NCBI GenBank assembly: GCA_033557835.1
Contig: JAWQRO010000121.1
Span: 1-54,943 of the forward strand
DNA: 54,943 nucleotides
Direction of reading: 5' to 3'
Origin: Helochares maculicollis
Taxonomy: Eukaryota > Arthropoda > Insecta > Coleoptera > Hydrophilidae
The notes beneath the pieces are model-generated. The model was not told the origin of the DNA. It searched no databases and saw only the letters and a list, made by a program, of their open reading frames with translations. This document shows positions 34,101-47,960 of the stretch, one piece after another; position 1 is the stretch's first letter, and each line of letters starts with the position of its first letter. The position numbers and the translations under genes were made by a program.

Positions 34101-37100
34101 AATCATGTCAATTAATTTGTTGCTTCTTGTGTTTTGTTTTATATCTGACTACCAGATTTTCTAACTAACGTGTTCTACAGTTATCTAAACTCATAGCTCG
34201 ATCTTCGTCTGCATAGAGAGCGTTTCTTTTTTACCTGTAACAAAAGCATCAATTTACAAGCTATTCCATTAGTAAACAGTAAGGTAAAATATAGCAGTAG
34301 CTCTATAAATATTGAAGTATAACAAGAGGGGTCGGAAATCAAGCTCACAATTATATTTCATAACCTGTCAGCTTGCAGCCTATTAAATTAGAACCTTATA
34401 AGTTGTGGATTTATTATGAAACCGAGCAGCTTGTAAGTATTAATGGCAAACGACGGCGAGTCGAATTGAGATATTCTTCGGGTTCAATCTGTAATAAATA
34501 TGTCTGGTGCCGATTTGCCAATCGAAGTCGTCGAAGGAACTAGTCGCAAGAAGGAAACACAGTTTGTTGTTGTACGTGTGAAGTTCCAAGAGATCCTACG
34601 AAATCCGGTCTTACCGTTGGTCATGATATAGTGGTTATCACCTTTCACTATATTCTTTATCACAGACAATCGACACAACGGTGATCTGTGACTGCTTATG
34701 AGATTAAATCTCTTTTCAGTGCGGGAAAACATGCACCGACTATGTGCGGTGCTTATTATATAACTGAACTTGTCACTTGGCTTTGCAGGGAAGGGATAGG
34801 TCTTATCACCTTATTTCCATCGATTTACGGGCTATTAATGCTCTTTCTAGACGTGAGGAGTTATTGTTTCTGGTACATGCCAGTTCTTACCACGGATCTA
34901 TATATGTAGAAAGCAATAAAAGCTATGGAATGTGTTGAAAATCTTCATGCGTAGTCAAAGGACTGCGTAAAATTCTTGTGAGTGGAATAAATCCTGTATG
35001 TTGCTGTCGCGTACAAGTTGGTATGTGCGTGCATTTATAAATATTTATCGAAGTGTTGTGTGTATATCTTTTACTACTGATTCCAATACTAGTAGGTTAA
35101 GAGGAAATGCAGTTTCCATTAGCAGTTTTGTATGCAAATTTCGTTCGTAAGGTAAATGTCTGTACGTTTGTTTCTGAAGAAACAAGTGTGGTGACTTCTC
35201 ACAAAAAATCTATAGGTCTACATTGGATAAACAAAACTACTTTCCAGTCGCTTGTAAAATATTTTTTAATCAACAATCACATAAAGTAATTTTAGCACTA
35301 CATTCAAAGTTAAAATATCCATGAAAATATTTCCAAATTAATTTTTTTATAATTCACCGTTATCGACAGAGTCAAGGAATTTTAAAATCAATTAGGTGCT
35401 CTAGCGCCGGAAATAATTATGTAAAAGTATGAACATCTATTAAACTAGCTCGTTTTTTCGCGGTATAATTCATCATTAAAATCATCATATATAAGCGCTT
35501 AAGTTGATGTTTTAAAAGCGAAATGTAAGCGCTCAGGCGCTAAAATGCATATTAAAGTCATTCTTAATTAGATCGTTGCTCCTTCGCTAAACAAATTCAC
35601 CGCTGTTTAGCTAAAGAGTGAAATTACTATCATTTTTGAGCACAGCATGTTATTTATGCAATACAATAATTTACTAAAAGCCTAGAATTCGCAAATTGGG
35701 CCCTAAAAGCACGCGTTTTGACGTGATACCCTGGAACTATATAAATATTGAATAAGTAAGCCTTAGCAAAATAACATTTTTCTACGGTACTTTAAATTAC
35801 AATCTCATAAAATATGTATATTTTAAATTGCATTTCAATTTCAAAACTCGAGTTCAACAGCCCTTAAAACATGCAGTTCCATTAGATGTGAACCACTAGT
35901 CTCCTGAAGACACGAATAAGTACGGAAACTGAGGTGATGCATGCGCAAATAAAAATACGGAGGAGGGTGGATATTCAAAAGTATAAATGGGCATCCTTAA
36001 AAGAGACTCTCTCATAAAACTTTGATGCAGAAAAAATTGTGCCACCCCATCCTCATCTCGACGTTCAGTCGGTCGTCCGCATAGGATTGAACCAAGCCGG
36101 GGAGTGCCCCTAAAGTATAGCCCTAGCCGCGCCAGGAACATGTATTTGCAGTTTCCAAAAACAAACAGTTTGACATTTTGTGATTTAGTAGGGGTCTATT
36201 GTAGTCCTTCCAAGTTTACTTTGTCGGCGGGGATCATACGAAACTCTCTCCTCGCTGTGAAACCCTGAGTGCTCCCTACAACCCAGGGGGTTGCACAGAC
36301 AGAAACAAACCGGGAAGTGGCCTTTCTTGCGTACGTGACAGATTTTGGCACATTACTCCGCTTGATGCAAGAACCCATCGCTGCAATTTTCTTGTATTTA
36401 CTTTGGTTTTTCACCCCGCGGGCAGCTGAGGCAAAATCAATAGTAAAAGTAATAAGAATTCTCTTCCTCCTGGGAGTTAAAATAAAATGTTTTGCCCTAA
36501 TGTTTATTTATTCTAAGCCTTAACTCTCACATATTCAACATTTGAAATCATCGCGCTCTGTTCAAATTGAGCAAAAACACCTTTCGATCGTTAGAATAAT
36601 AAATTATTACGTAGATTTGGAATAAGGCGCTTACAAAATTGCTCCTTCGGAAGAAAGCTCCTTAAACGAGAAGACCTAGCCCATCAAAGTTTATGATTCC
36701 TGCTTGTCAAAGCCACCATAAATACGGGCTCAACTACAATGTAACATGATCCTTCCCTTTGCAGAATGTCCTTTCTATAAAACGTAATAAGAGGAAATAC
36801 CCAATCAAACTTTATTGAAACTAGGATTTTCAACGTCCTCTCGTAAAATTGAATTGATTCTCAAGGATCGACGGTTCAATTTTATATAAAATTTGTTTTC
36901 CTTTTCGCGGAGAAGCCTACAAGCGATATCATAATAAAGTGTAGCTCCTCCATAAAATTGTAATTTTATAAAGCATGCTTTTTGTTGAACTAATCAATAC
37001 CACCGGGAAATCAAAGGGAAATCTTGATTGTCCAAGTTTGGAATCTTAAGCAGCCTCCTAAAATATACGGCTGTTTTCCAGGCTGACCCTCGCCATTCTC

Positions 37101-40100
37101 CTGATTGGCCTAATAAAATATGCAATGATAATAGGGCTCCGGGGGACGATACGGTGGGTTCAAGCAGCGCGGAATGAAATTCGTCAAGAGAAAAAATGAG
37201 GAAAACTAAGTTTTCATATATACAACTTTTATTAAGATATGAAACTTTTATATGCTTGCAAAGAGCGAAATGCCGCCGCTTTGAGATCGTAGATAGAAAC
37301 TTTGCTATTAAGAAATGGATCTCTTTGATTAAGTACTGTACAAAGCGGACACTGGTGTGTAGTTTTTCGAGCCGATGAGAGGCTGAAAAGGAGGCGATGT
37401 AATTTATTTAGTACTGAGACATATGGTGGATAGGCTAAGTTTTGAAAATTCTTTTGCCAATGGTTTAATTAGAGATGTTAAGAAATGGCGTTGCGTCAGA
37501 TTAGCTAATCTTAGCCACAGCAAATTTTCTATTATTGAATATTAAGTGTAACAAGATCACACTGTTAATTTTGTTATTGCCGTGTTGCAGCGTGATTGAT
37601 TAGCGTACTTGTATTTACAAATTGTTTATCAGAATCAAATTTAGTAGCTCGATTTAAGAAATCGCAGGTTTTCTTTGTCTAAAATTGCAAAAAGTATAAA
37701 ATCGAAATGTGTGAGAAGTACAATAGAAGGATCGGAATGCAGCTGAATGTAAAATACAAAAAATATACATAATTTGTCTACATCTAACAAAGAGATTACA
37801 ATCTAATAGATAAGATCAAATGGTACGACTGGCTGGCTAAAATTATGTTATGTTTAGTTTTAAAATTCATGGTATGTAAAATCAATGTCATCTAAAACTA
37901 CCTACTAATTTGCATTTTGGAAATGACGTTTTATTTATTACAATTTTTTTATAATGAAATTTCGCAATAAAATTCAATTTATATAAACTAACTTGCTTAT
38001 GATAAAAGATAGAAACAAATTGTAAGAACTATATTTGGCCTTCCTGACACAAATTACACTAATCTAGATGCATTTAGTGCAGTCGGTTAAGGATTTTCAA
38101 GGCGGCCAAATTTCTAATGTAGTAGATTGTTGAAACGCAGTACTTTAATTTCCTAAAACACTGGCCGAATATTTATTAAATTATTAAACAAATACACACG
38201 AAGGTCAACTTTTTGCAGAATATTTTCTGATGAATTTCTGTTGTAATTGAGTTTTTAAAGATGATTGGAATTAATTGCTTCACCTTGAAACAAGTTACTT
38301 TATCATAAGAAGTGTGTTAGACCAAAAATACGCGCGAACTTGTTATACGTTTAGTACCTACACCGAAAATGCCAACCCAAAACCAGACTCCATTTCATTT
38401 CTTAATCATGATCAAGCAGAATTCTCCAAATTACTGTTTGGTTTTATTTACTTCTCAGCAAATTCCATGGTAAATACTACAACTTGCGCCGAGTACGGCC
38501 AGACACAATATAACAAAAACCTATACCCTCTGGGCGCTACGGTAACCAAAATTACCGTAGGGTACTCGAAACTCGAAATCGCGCCAATTAATTTATAGGT
38601 GAGCACACAACATTATGGTTAAGGCTTTGCAAATTATTACATAATTCTCAATTGTTTTCTAATCATGTAACCCGTCTCCGCCTGACATTCTGTCTCTATT
38701 CTGCCATAACCCAATTTGATTGCTTTATCTGCTAGTCTATCACTATTTGGGTTATAAAGAGAATCACAACAAATTTTAATTGACATAATCAGGCTCCTTT
38801 GTCTTAATGTCTTGATTAGTAGACATCTCAATCAAGTTAGACAACGAAAAACAAACGCGCAAAAATCAGGCTAATAATGGTAGATCACTATAATTAACTT
38901 AGCTCCCGGTCAACTTTTTCTCCCCTTTTTTTACGTTGGGCATCTTTAACGTCACTTAATATTGATTGATATTTATTTAAATATTGGGTGGCTTGAAGGA
39001 CATTCAAGATGTTCGTTCGTAGAACATTTAAAAATGACCTACAAAAAATCCCAATTCGCATCAAATTATCATAAAGGTACGTCAACTAAATTATACTTAA
39101 AATCGTACATGACACATCTAATAGCGGTTTTCAAATTAATATTTAATAATTAAATAAGTTTCGGTAATTCACATTACGCGACCCAGTTGATTCTAAATGA
39201 TGTGGAAACTCCGCCGCGTTTTCAAATCGCCCCACTTTAAACAATCATTAATTCTGAATAAGTTATTCCAAAGATATTCCTCGAAACAAAAACGTCACTA
39301 ACGACACAATTAACATTAGATAATTTCGCCAAGGTTGCATTCCTATAGTCGAGCAAGCATTCAGGGGTTTCTTGTACTTCTCGAGCAGCTTCTCATTATT
39401 TTTCTCTTACATCATTTCAACTTGTTTTCCTTGATGATTCATTAAAACTTTTTCGAGATGTCATTGACATTGGCCGTGAATCCAAACAGAGAGAGTGAAG
39501 GCTGCTCCGAACGCACCTACCAAAGTTGATTTCGCAAACTTACCGCATTTGCGGTTTCAGGCGGATAATGGCAGCGAGTAACTTTTTGAGCCGATACAAG
39601 ATCAACCTCCTCATATTTGCAGCGGAGATGCTTTTGTATGCTCATTCCTAATTAGAGACACGCCAGCGCTCGGAAGTGTAACTATTTCACACATGTGAAG
39701 CTCTTTTAAATGAAAACGTTGCATTTGAAATCTTTGCATCTGAAATTCATAGCATATGCTTTCTTTGACTTATGACTATTTCTAAATGACGTTCTTGCCT
39801 CGCAGAAGCTGTGATGTTTCAGGCGCGATTGTTGAAAGTGTCAACAGCAGGAACACCAGAAATGAAAAAAAATCTGTCCTCACGAGGAAATGAGGAAATT
39901 TGTTTGAAAAGAACGAAGCGAAACTTTCTAGACTCGTTTTTGTAGGTGACCCCCGAACAAGAACAAAACAGCGTAGGTTCTTTTATGAGGACGTTTGCTC
40001 GCCAAAACTCCGTTAGATCTGCCCATTAATAAAACACTTTCGTCCAACCGGCAAGCAATGAATGCTAGTGACAGTAATAGGAATTTGTATCATGACCAAA

Positions 40101-43100
40101 TTGAGCTCTGTATGTAAAGTCCAGAAAGTTAAAATAATCCATCGAACGAAACAAGGAAACATGTGTGACTGATGTGAGAAATTAATCTATATGCAAAATC
40201 GGTGCCGTGTTGCACATGCAAATGAAGGATGACTCTCTCGATCCTTTGTCTTAATTGGACATCCCTGGAAAAAGGCTCGATTCCCATCTGCTTGGGTCAG
40301 GCTTTTGCTTAGATGAACATTGAGTCGTGGCCATGTGAGAACGACGCCAAGGACAATTCTTGACCACGGCAGCGACGTTACGGCAAGACCACCACACCGT
40401 CTGTCTGCGTCTGTCCTTTTGGAACGAAGCCACCACATTCTGCACACAGGTTGCATCTTCGGTTTCGCATTCTAAGAAAGCTGCAGCAGGACGCTCGTCG
40501 AAGCGAGTCTGCTATCAGGAATCGGTTATTTATTCGGATTCCTTTTTATTTATATCTGTTTCCGCTGCAATTCTTCACTGGGGACTAGCGACTGTACTGC
40601 AGCGCAAATTAAAGGACGACTCAAACAAATCTGCAAGTCTGTATGCTGTAATAATCCAAGAATTTCACTTGCATCCTGACCTATCTAACAAATTGGTCCG
40701 GTTGAGCTGTGCTATTACCATAAGAATATCAACTATAGGTCAAGAACCGGTTGGTCACAATATTGACTCATATATTACTAGCATCATACACTTGCTATAC
40801 ACTCATTCCCTACTTGCTGTTGCTATCGCAGGAATAATGTGATTTTTTGCGCACCGCCTCAGAATGCGTAATTTTTATTCAATTTGATTAGAAAAGGAAC
40901 CAAAAGAACTGAAGAAATCATGAAGAGTTCAATGCACCTGACCGCTCAACTTATATGTATAATGAATTCATATGCAGAGATACTTTATGTATATAAAGTC
41001 TCAATTTTCCAAACCGCTTTCAGTTCACACGATATTTATTTGTTTGCCTTTGATATTTGGTTATTTTTAAGTCTTTGTTTGAACATCCAGCATAATAGGT
41101 CTAGTTTAAGTAAGGGTGTAACATCCCTTCTGACAATATGATTCCTATTTGCACTACAGTTTGCGTAATATTTAACGCCCACTTTGTGTTGCCTCTGGGC
41201 TAATATTTACTTTACGCACACAAGCAGGTCCCACGAGAAAGTCGAAATTTTTGAACAAGTCCAAGTAGGCTTTAATTGCTTTCAATGAGGGTGTCAAGCT
41301 CTCATTTGCTTCACAAATTAGGACATGCACTTTAGCAGCTCGGTGGATTTTTTGCGGCTCTGCTTTATTCTTGATGTGCAGTTTTTATATAACTGCAATT
41401 TTCAGGAATTACCATTATTGGCTTCGTTTACATACGTTCCATTTCTGTAGCTGCAATTTCCTAAACTTGCAATTTTTCCCAGTGGCTAATTTCTACATTT
41501 ATAAAATTCTGGAAGTTGCAAACGATGCTGACGGAATTGAATTATATAGATAATGTCAAAAGTTTAGATGAAATTTTAATTAACGTCTTTAAGTAGACAA
41601 TTTTTATTTTAAAAATGTTCGGTAAACACTGTTGTTTATCATTTTTGTATGTAATGGTTAGATTATGAAGAACAAATGTTGCATTTCTTCTATTTGTGTT
41701 ATATTGCTAATAAGTTTTGAAAACTCATCTCTCTTTTCCGGAGAGAGTAAAATAGTAGAAAAGCCGCATTCCCATTCTCTTACAGCAAATAATGATTATG
41801 CAACATTCTTTTTCAACTGCAAACCGCAGACTTCTGCCTAAATCTCTTCAAATTTTAGGTGTATGTAAGCCAAACACTCTTTTTACACGGTGTTTGTTGA
41901 TGTGTTTTGCGGTTCCATGTTAGAATCTAAATAATACAGTTCCCACGTCAACGTTATAGTATCAATAATGCCGGCGTAACACCGCATCAACTAAATTAGT
42001 ATTGCCAGATAGAATTTTAAACAGCATGTTTAACATATACATTAAGTTTTAACACATGCTAATCTACTCTGAATAGCTTATATACAGTTTTAATAATGAT
42101 CCTTTTTGTTAGAAAAGAAAGAGTCTGGCAATGTGAATGTGTGAAAAAACCGCAACTCTTCGGAGCACCTCCAAACTGATTGAGCTAATTGCGAATTTAG
42201 ATCTGATTATTTGGTATAATTATTAATTAACTCTTTCACTACCGAATTCGGATCCGCTTTTTTGCGAGCCTATTCGTACAATAAGCCCAACTGATTGATT
42301 TGTTTGATAAAACTGGTAAGTAGAAGTGTTAATAACAGTAATTTTGAACTTGGATTAATTTGAGCGTAGAAATGATTTGGTTTGTTCAATTTTAACAGCT
42401 TTTCTATTTACGCATTTTTACACAATAAAATTTGATAAATTCTTTAATTAAAGCCTACCTACAACAATACGCTTCTCTGCTTGTGATGGCACTAGGATTA
42501 TTTTCGATTAGTACTTATATAAAGAGTTCTGGAATGAAAAATTTCACGCTTAACTTTTAAGGTATACTTGTAATTACTCGTAATTAATTACGAAGTATAT
42601 TTCAGTTACAATAAAATGTCTGGCTTTTGACGATATGATTATGCTAAATCAATACAATAATCGAAATGAATAAAGATATAAAAAATCAATTAGAAACAAA
42701 ACTCTACAAAATTTATCAGATTCAAAATATGGTGACTCACGAGATGAAAATTAATAAACGGCAAGAGATAGCCTTAGGCTCATGAGGATTTTCTTCAGCG
42801 AGGCATAGAAGTAGCGCGTTCGCTACCTTACAGTCTATTAATAGAAGTATACGCGAAATGCTAATGCAGCTCCTGATTTATTGCATAGAATTTTTGTTTC
42901 TGAACCGGATTTTCATGCTAATTTAAGAGGTGCTTTATATATTGAACCTTTCAGGAGTTCGTAAGATATTTGCAATACAGGTTTTTCATTGGTGGAGTGA
43001 CATACTGTTTTCGATTTTTCTCGTGATTTGACCGAAAACACAAACGAACCGAGTTGTTGCTGGTAGTTTTGAAGATTTCGTTCGTACAACAACCTCTTCG

Positions 43101-45042
43101 CCAACGGTTAAAAAAGAACGCCTCGCAACCTTCCAGTGAGCCTAAAGAAACCAATTGATAAAATCAGAAGCAATAATACAAGCTTGTTCATCCGTAGAGA
43201 AAATGTTGCCCAACACAAATCGTAGCTTATTCACGTGAATATATTTTAGTTGAACACAAGAAATTATACGGATGAAGATGAACATTTAATAGCATGAACA
43301 CGATAAGATATGAAAATGAAAACGCAAATATATGACTTAAAAAATTAAGTCGGATACTTCAATATTCGTCCTTAAATGGAAACATACTATAAATCCTAAA
43401 AAATAAAACGAGCCTTTGTTAAAATTGTTAATCTTCTAGATTAACGTGTAAACTTTTCCAAAAGGAGTATTTTTTAATACAAAACGTTTGAATATTAAGT
43501 GTTTTTACGGCTATTAAGTCGTTGTCTTTTCTGGTTGTCAACCTTGGCCAATAAAATATTCAAATGATGGCATATATTTATTTAAAAATAGAATCTTCTT
43601 TCCTACGTACAGTTACAAACATGAAGCGTCTTCATTTTGTTCCTTTATTTATAGACGTTTTTATTACTGATTTTATTAAAATTTTATCTAATGCATCTAA
43701 CGATATACCAAGTTTATCCACTCAGTCGAGTCTCCTGCGCTTAATAGCGGACAACGTCGTAGCATAGTGTAAATTTGTTCAAATACCATCGTAAATACAG
43801 AAACAGTAAAGTTAAATGAGGCATGGCAAAGCGCTGGGAATTTGATTAGGTTGATTTAAGCCTTGGTGATAAGAATTTTTTGTTCATAATTTTATTAATC
43901 ATAAATCGTACATGAACAACCCATTTTACACTTGAATGAGCTTCGTCCTGCTCCTGCTCGTTACTATAACTGCAGAGATGCTTTAAGACAATTTAAATTT
44001 CGGCCACATTTTTTGGGATTTCAAGCGTGAATCACAGTCAGGAATTTGTATTCAAAATGCGACCGCAGAAAATACTTGAAATTTTAGCAACCTGCCATTT
44101 GCATAATATAGCAAGATCTGAATAATATTCTCACGAAATTTTTCACTCCCTTTTGGACTGAATAATAAGCATATTTTTTATTATCGAAGGAACCGATCTG
44201 GTTTTCAAATTTGCAATTCGTAATTTTCACGCCACAGGCCTTCGCTATTAAATTTTATGAACTTTACGTCTTAAAACATTTTTACTTAATTTTGTTGGAC
44301 AATTTCCTCAGCTTATAATCATAAAATATTACAAATTTTTTATAATAATTTTAGAATAATTCTATTTAAATCATTACTATAGAAATATATTAATTTTGTC
44401 AAGTATTGATCGAGTAAAAATATTTTCTTGACAAAATTTATTATAAGCTAATTTTGTGGAAAGCTGATTGAGAAAAATTAAAAAAATTAAAAAATACTAA
44501 AACTTAATGACTACATTTATAGTTAGAGCTTCTACAATAATACAAGAATACAAGAATTAATATTTAAAATATTTATATATTACACTTAATTGTTGGAAAT
44601 TAATTTCCATCATATAATTTTTGGATTTTTTTGCCAGTTAAAAAGCACAAGAATAAAATCATGTTACTGAAATAGGTGTAAAGTCAGAGATTTGATTATG
44701 CATTTATTTTATTTTTCTACCAACACATCCATAAAAATACAACAAAATTAAAATCAGTGGGAAACCCAATGAGGAAAAATTCTTTCACAACTTTTCGTTT
44801 TTTAGCCACATTGACCACAAAAATGCAATGAAATCTTTTTTCGTCATAGCCACACTACACTTGGTGGTTCATATTCTGAAAATGAAAAATCAGTGCACTT
44901 GGGGGGCCACTGCAATTCAGAAGCTAATTCACATTGATAATCCTCAAGGAGCACTTCTATATCACTTTTAGCCACGAAGAGACACTGCAGAACACTCTCA
45001 GGATTTTTTATAATTTTTTTGAATAAAAAATTCAAAACTTAC
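31110..45042 (-). other. Probable tenectin first intron in the 5' UTR (13.9 kb)
   Basis: Bounded by the acceptor before the signal-peptide exon and the candidate leader-exon donor at 45042. AT-rich; contains a short TG-rich run (about 33880-33895) and a 16-bp palindrome near 42578. The open frame at 40360-40842 has no recognisable family. The span is an intron only if the leader exon is right; otherwise it is upstream DNA. Confidence 0.5.
42578..42593. promoter_or_regulatory. 16-bp palindrome with TAATTA homeodomain-type cores
   Basis: TCGTAATTAATTACGA is a perfect palindrome containing overlapping TAATTA cores, the general homeodomain recognition sequence. It lies in the putative first intron, about 2.5 kb downstream of the candidate promoter. 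A binding site is inferred; in AT-rich DNA TAATTA is common, but the palindrome length is not. Confidence 0.3.
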
Positions 45043-45263
45043 CTAATCGGGCGCACCGGGAAAACTTCCGAAAACTCTGGTACAGAGCTGGAAAAATCAC
45101 TTAGTCCTCTAACAGAGCCAGCACTTGAATTATAGAAATCACTGGTGTTAACAAATTCGCGTATTTCTAAAAATTTACAAGACCGCCCCAGCTGAGGTCG
45201 GTCTTCCTTCTCGGAGGTAATGTAGAGGAGTAAGGTAAGCCGAGCGACGTACCGACCAGAAGT
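45043..45263 (-). other. Tnc: Candidate 5' noncoding first exon of tenectin
   Basis: Minus-strand segment of about 220 nt ending in GATTAG followed by a strong GTAAGT donor (45042-45037). It contains no ATG on the minus strand, as expected for a 5' leader feeding into the exon with ATG at 31101. Its base composition is richer in G and C than the flanking AT-rich DNA. A TATA-like box lies about 30-36 nt before the assumed start at TTCACTTC. The same strand also reads as an open frame of 183 codons starting at 45590, but that frame shows no domain. Linkage to tenectin is inferred from strand, donor and the need for an upstream exon. Confidence 0.5.
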
Positions 45264-45291
45264 GAACTCGTGCGAAGAGCTTCGATGCAAG

Positions 45292-45299
45292 TTTAAATA
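45292..45299 (-). promoter_or_regulatory. TATA-like box of the candidate tenectin promoter
   Basis: TATTTAAA on the minus strand, about 36 nt before an initiator-like TTCACTT (A at 45263). Spacing is slightly longer than the usual 30-31, so the true start may be a few bases earlier. Supported mainly by its place before the ATG-free leader. Confidence 0.4.
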
Positions 45300-45377
45300 C
45301 TCCGTTGAGCGGGGGAATGGCCCCGCTGTATTCTTGGGTTTCACATCTAGAGCCAGAGTTTCCAACGCTCGTTCATG

Positions 45378-45382
45378 ATTGG
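45378..45382 (-). promoter_or_regulatory. CCAAT box upstream of the candidate promoter
   Basis: GAACCAATCATG on the minus strand about 80 nt upstream of the TATA-like box, a common place for a CCAAT element. A single pentamer is weak evidence by itself. Confidence 0.3.
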
Positions 45383-47489
45383 TTCGCCGGAGGGTAGAGA
45401 AGAAACGGACAGGAATGCATCTCTCCTCACACACTAAACAGATTCCGTGGGGTGGCTGTTGCTTGCCGCAGCAGCTTCCAATCCTTCGCCTGCAGCCCTG
45501 ATTTCCAACAGGATTCCTTCTGCAGCTTGCAAAACTCCTAAAGAGACGCCGGCCGGCCACTTTGCGGAAAATCAATAGCTGACCCCACATTTCTGAATTA
45601 TTAAAGCTAATTATCGTTATATTTCAGCATCTGGGTCGTTTGATTATCTAAAGTGGAGGAGGCACAAGGAGCTTTTGTGTACGCGATTTGTAAACAGAGG
45701 GGTGCAAATGCCATTGATACACATGTTGATGCTGTTATGAACTGAATGATGTTCTTAGAGGATAAAAGTTTGATTTTAAAAGGAATAAGTTCACAATATT
45801 TGTTTTCTAATTTAGAGTCAAAAGAGTGAGATTTCAATTCACAAATATTTGAACTGTACATAATCTAAAATAATATGGACAGACATAATACAATTAGATA
45901 ATCAGTCTGAAATTCAGCTGGAAAAATATCTGGAAATTATTTCAGCTGAATATAATATGAATGGGGATTAATTTGGCGTGGAACCCATTCGTACTAGAGT
46001 GGATACAAATCAGAGTTGATTTACATATCCCGGTAGCTATAGAATCAAAAGTTACAGGCTGTGTTTGGCGCGACGATCGGAAACGCATCGGTAGCGTCGC
46101 GACGCTCCCTGGCATTTCCTATTTACGTTGCCAGTCCATGACCCGTAATTTTAATGCAATTTACCAACAGACAAACGAATTATCCTCTCTGTCAAACCAT
46201 CATTTAAGCGATGAACTTGAACTTTATTGGGCTCTCACTATAAATCATCAGCTTTTTCGCCGGCTGCTTTCACTTTCATTCTTAAGTTTATCGCCATGAA
46301 ATTAGCCGAAGATCAATTTTGTTTGAGAGCTCCGCAAATTTATTTACTGCTAGTAGCAGTTTGCAGTTGGTAAATTTATGAAGCCCTGCGAATTGGATTT
46401 TCCAGATTCTAGGTTTTTCGCGCGACTTGTTTCACATAATACCTTTAGTGCAGCTTTGGACGCTGTTATCTCCATGGAAGTGCAGTTCAGTTACGCTAGT
46501 CGTAAGCCCATTACTAACCTCAGAATGAGTCACCGACGACCATAAGATTAGATTGTAGCTCCTTTGGGAAGGCGTTTCGCAGCTCCAAATGCTGTTCGTC
46601 GTAGTCAATTACCTAGATTTTTGTAACCGCATTTACGGCGCCCTGATTGAACATTGAACATTGCAGAATTATTTATTGATATTGGAGAAGCTGAACTATT
46701 TTAAAAAGTGTAGTAATAATAATAGCTTGTACATTTGTAATGTCATTCTTTAGTGATGCTTAAAGGGACTATAATAGTTTTAATATATAGATTTATGTTT
46801 TTCTAAATGAATTCAACTGTACACTTTGTATAGATTTCTATACAGCACGTACTGCTTTTTTATAGAAAATGTAATAACCAACATAATTAAATTTTTAACG
46901 AATTTACACATGCGGTTCATTTGCACATTTTGTATAACATTCTGTGCATGTCTGTTTATGAGGCTGCTTATTTATCTGTCTACAGCTGCTTTCATTACGG
47001 CGATATCTTAATATTTTCTAGGCTACGCAGTAAACAAATTTGTAAGATGTTGGGCAGAAAATGTATGGGAAATCGGTATTTACCAGTGTAGTTTTAAAAG
47101 TTAATTAACATTATTCAACTAGCCTAGCGAAAAAATATATATATATATACTATGTGATTACTGAAGAAATTATTCTCTTTAGCAATTTGAAAAGCGAAAT
47201 GCGCCTTAGAAAAATATTTCAATACGTTATCATTTAGTTCCTACTAAAGATGTGTTGTTCAAAAATTGGTAAGCTCTGTCTAAGATCAATAATTTTTCAA
47301 CTGTTGAGACATGAGTCTATCATTTTCATGAAAAAAATATTTTGTCAGAGCTTTGCTCTTATTCTGGTATATTTGCCGAAATACACCGCTCAAACGACTC
47401 AATTGATACTGATCAACCGTTATCGATTCTCCAGGCTATATCATAGCTATATACAGCACTTTTTGGCTCCTATAAGATTCACAATATAA

Positions 47490-47960
47490 CTTTTTTGTCC
47501 TTTATTGCCTTCTGGCCTTATTCATTCTTGAATAATTCATTCGGCCTTGGTCTAACTTTATACTTTGGTTGTGATGTAGCGAAGTTGCAAGCCTCATCTG
47601 GAAAACCTTATACTACTTCCTTAAAATTATTGTACATTAAAGTATGACTTCTTCTCTTATCGCTTTCTATATGGCTTTACTCATTCTTGAGTAATTCGGC
47701 CAGACTCGCTGGACTACCCAGCTTAAGCCTTTGATTGAGAAGTAGCAAAATTGGGAGTCTCGTTTGGAATACACCACCCTACTTTGTCAAAAGTATTATA
47801 TATATAAATATGACTCTTCGTCTCCTTTGCTTTCTTTTTGTCTTTTTTGCTTTCTTGATCAGTTGATTTAGCCGCACTGGACAACTCAACTCCAGCCTTT
47901 GGTTGAGAAGTAGCGAGGTTGCAATGTTCTTCTGCAAAGCATATTATTTATTGACTTTCC
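47490..47960 (+). repeat. Diverged tandem repeat of about 166 bp, three units
   Basis: The landmark GAGAAGTAGC-A/G-A-x-TTG recurs at 47571 (GTGATGTAGCGAAGTTG), 47737 (GAGAAGTAGCAAAATTG) and 47905 (GAGAAGTAGCGAGGTTG), spacings of 166 and 168. Each is preceded by TTTCATTCTTGA-like and GGCC/GCCGC-x-CTGGAC blocks and followed by a TCTGGAAA/TTTGGAATA block. Resembles a short satellite or the relic of one. Confidence 0.75.

Noticed and set aside
35896..36414. Two minus-strand open frames in a more GC-rich patch
   Set aside because: Considered as a retrotransposon remnant because of composition, but no reverse transcriptase, endonuclease or zinc-knuckle motif could be read.
40360..40842. 160-codon plus-strand open frame in the upstream intron
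   Set aside because: No family resemblance, mixed composition and no splice or polyadenylation context. Possibly an old repeat, but unsupported.
45039..45590. 183-codon minus-strand open frame
   Set aside because: No recognisable domain, and it ends by reading through the GTAAGT donor. The downstream part is better explained as a noncoding leader exon with promoter elements upstream.
45961..46299. 112-codon plus-strand open frame with CpG-rich centre
   Set aside because: No domain or splice context; kept only as a comment on composition.
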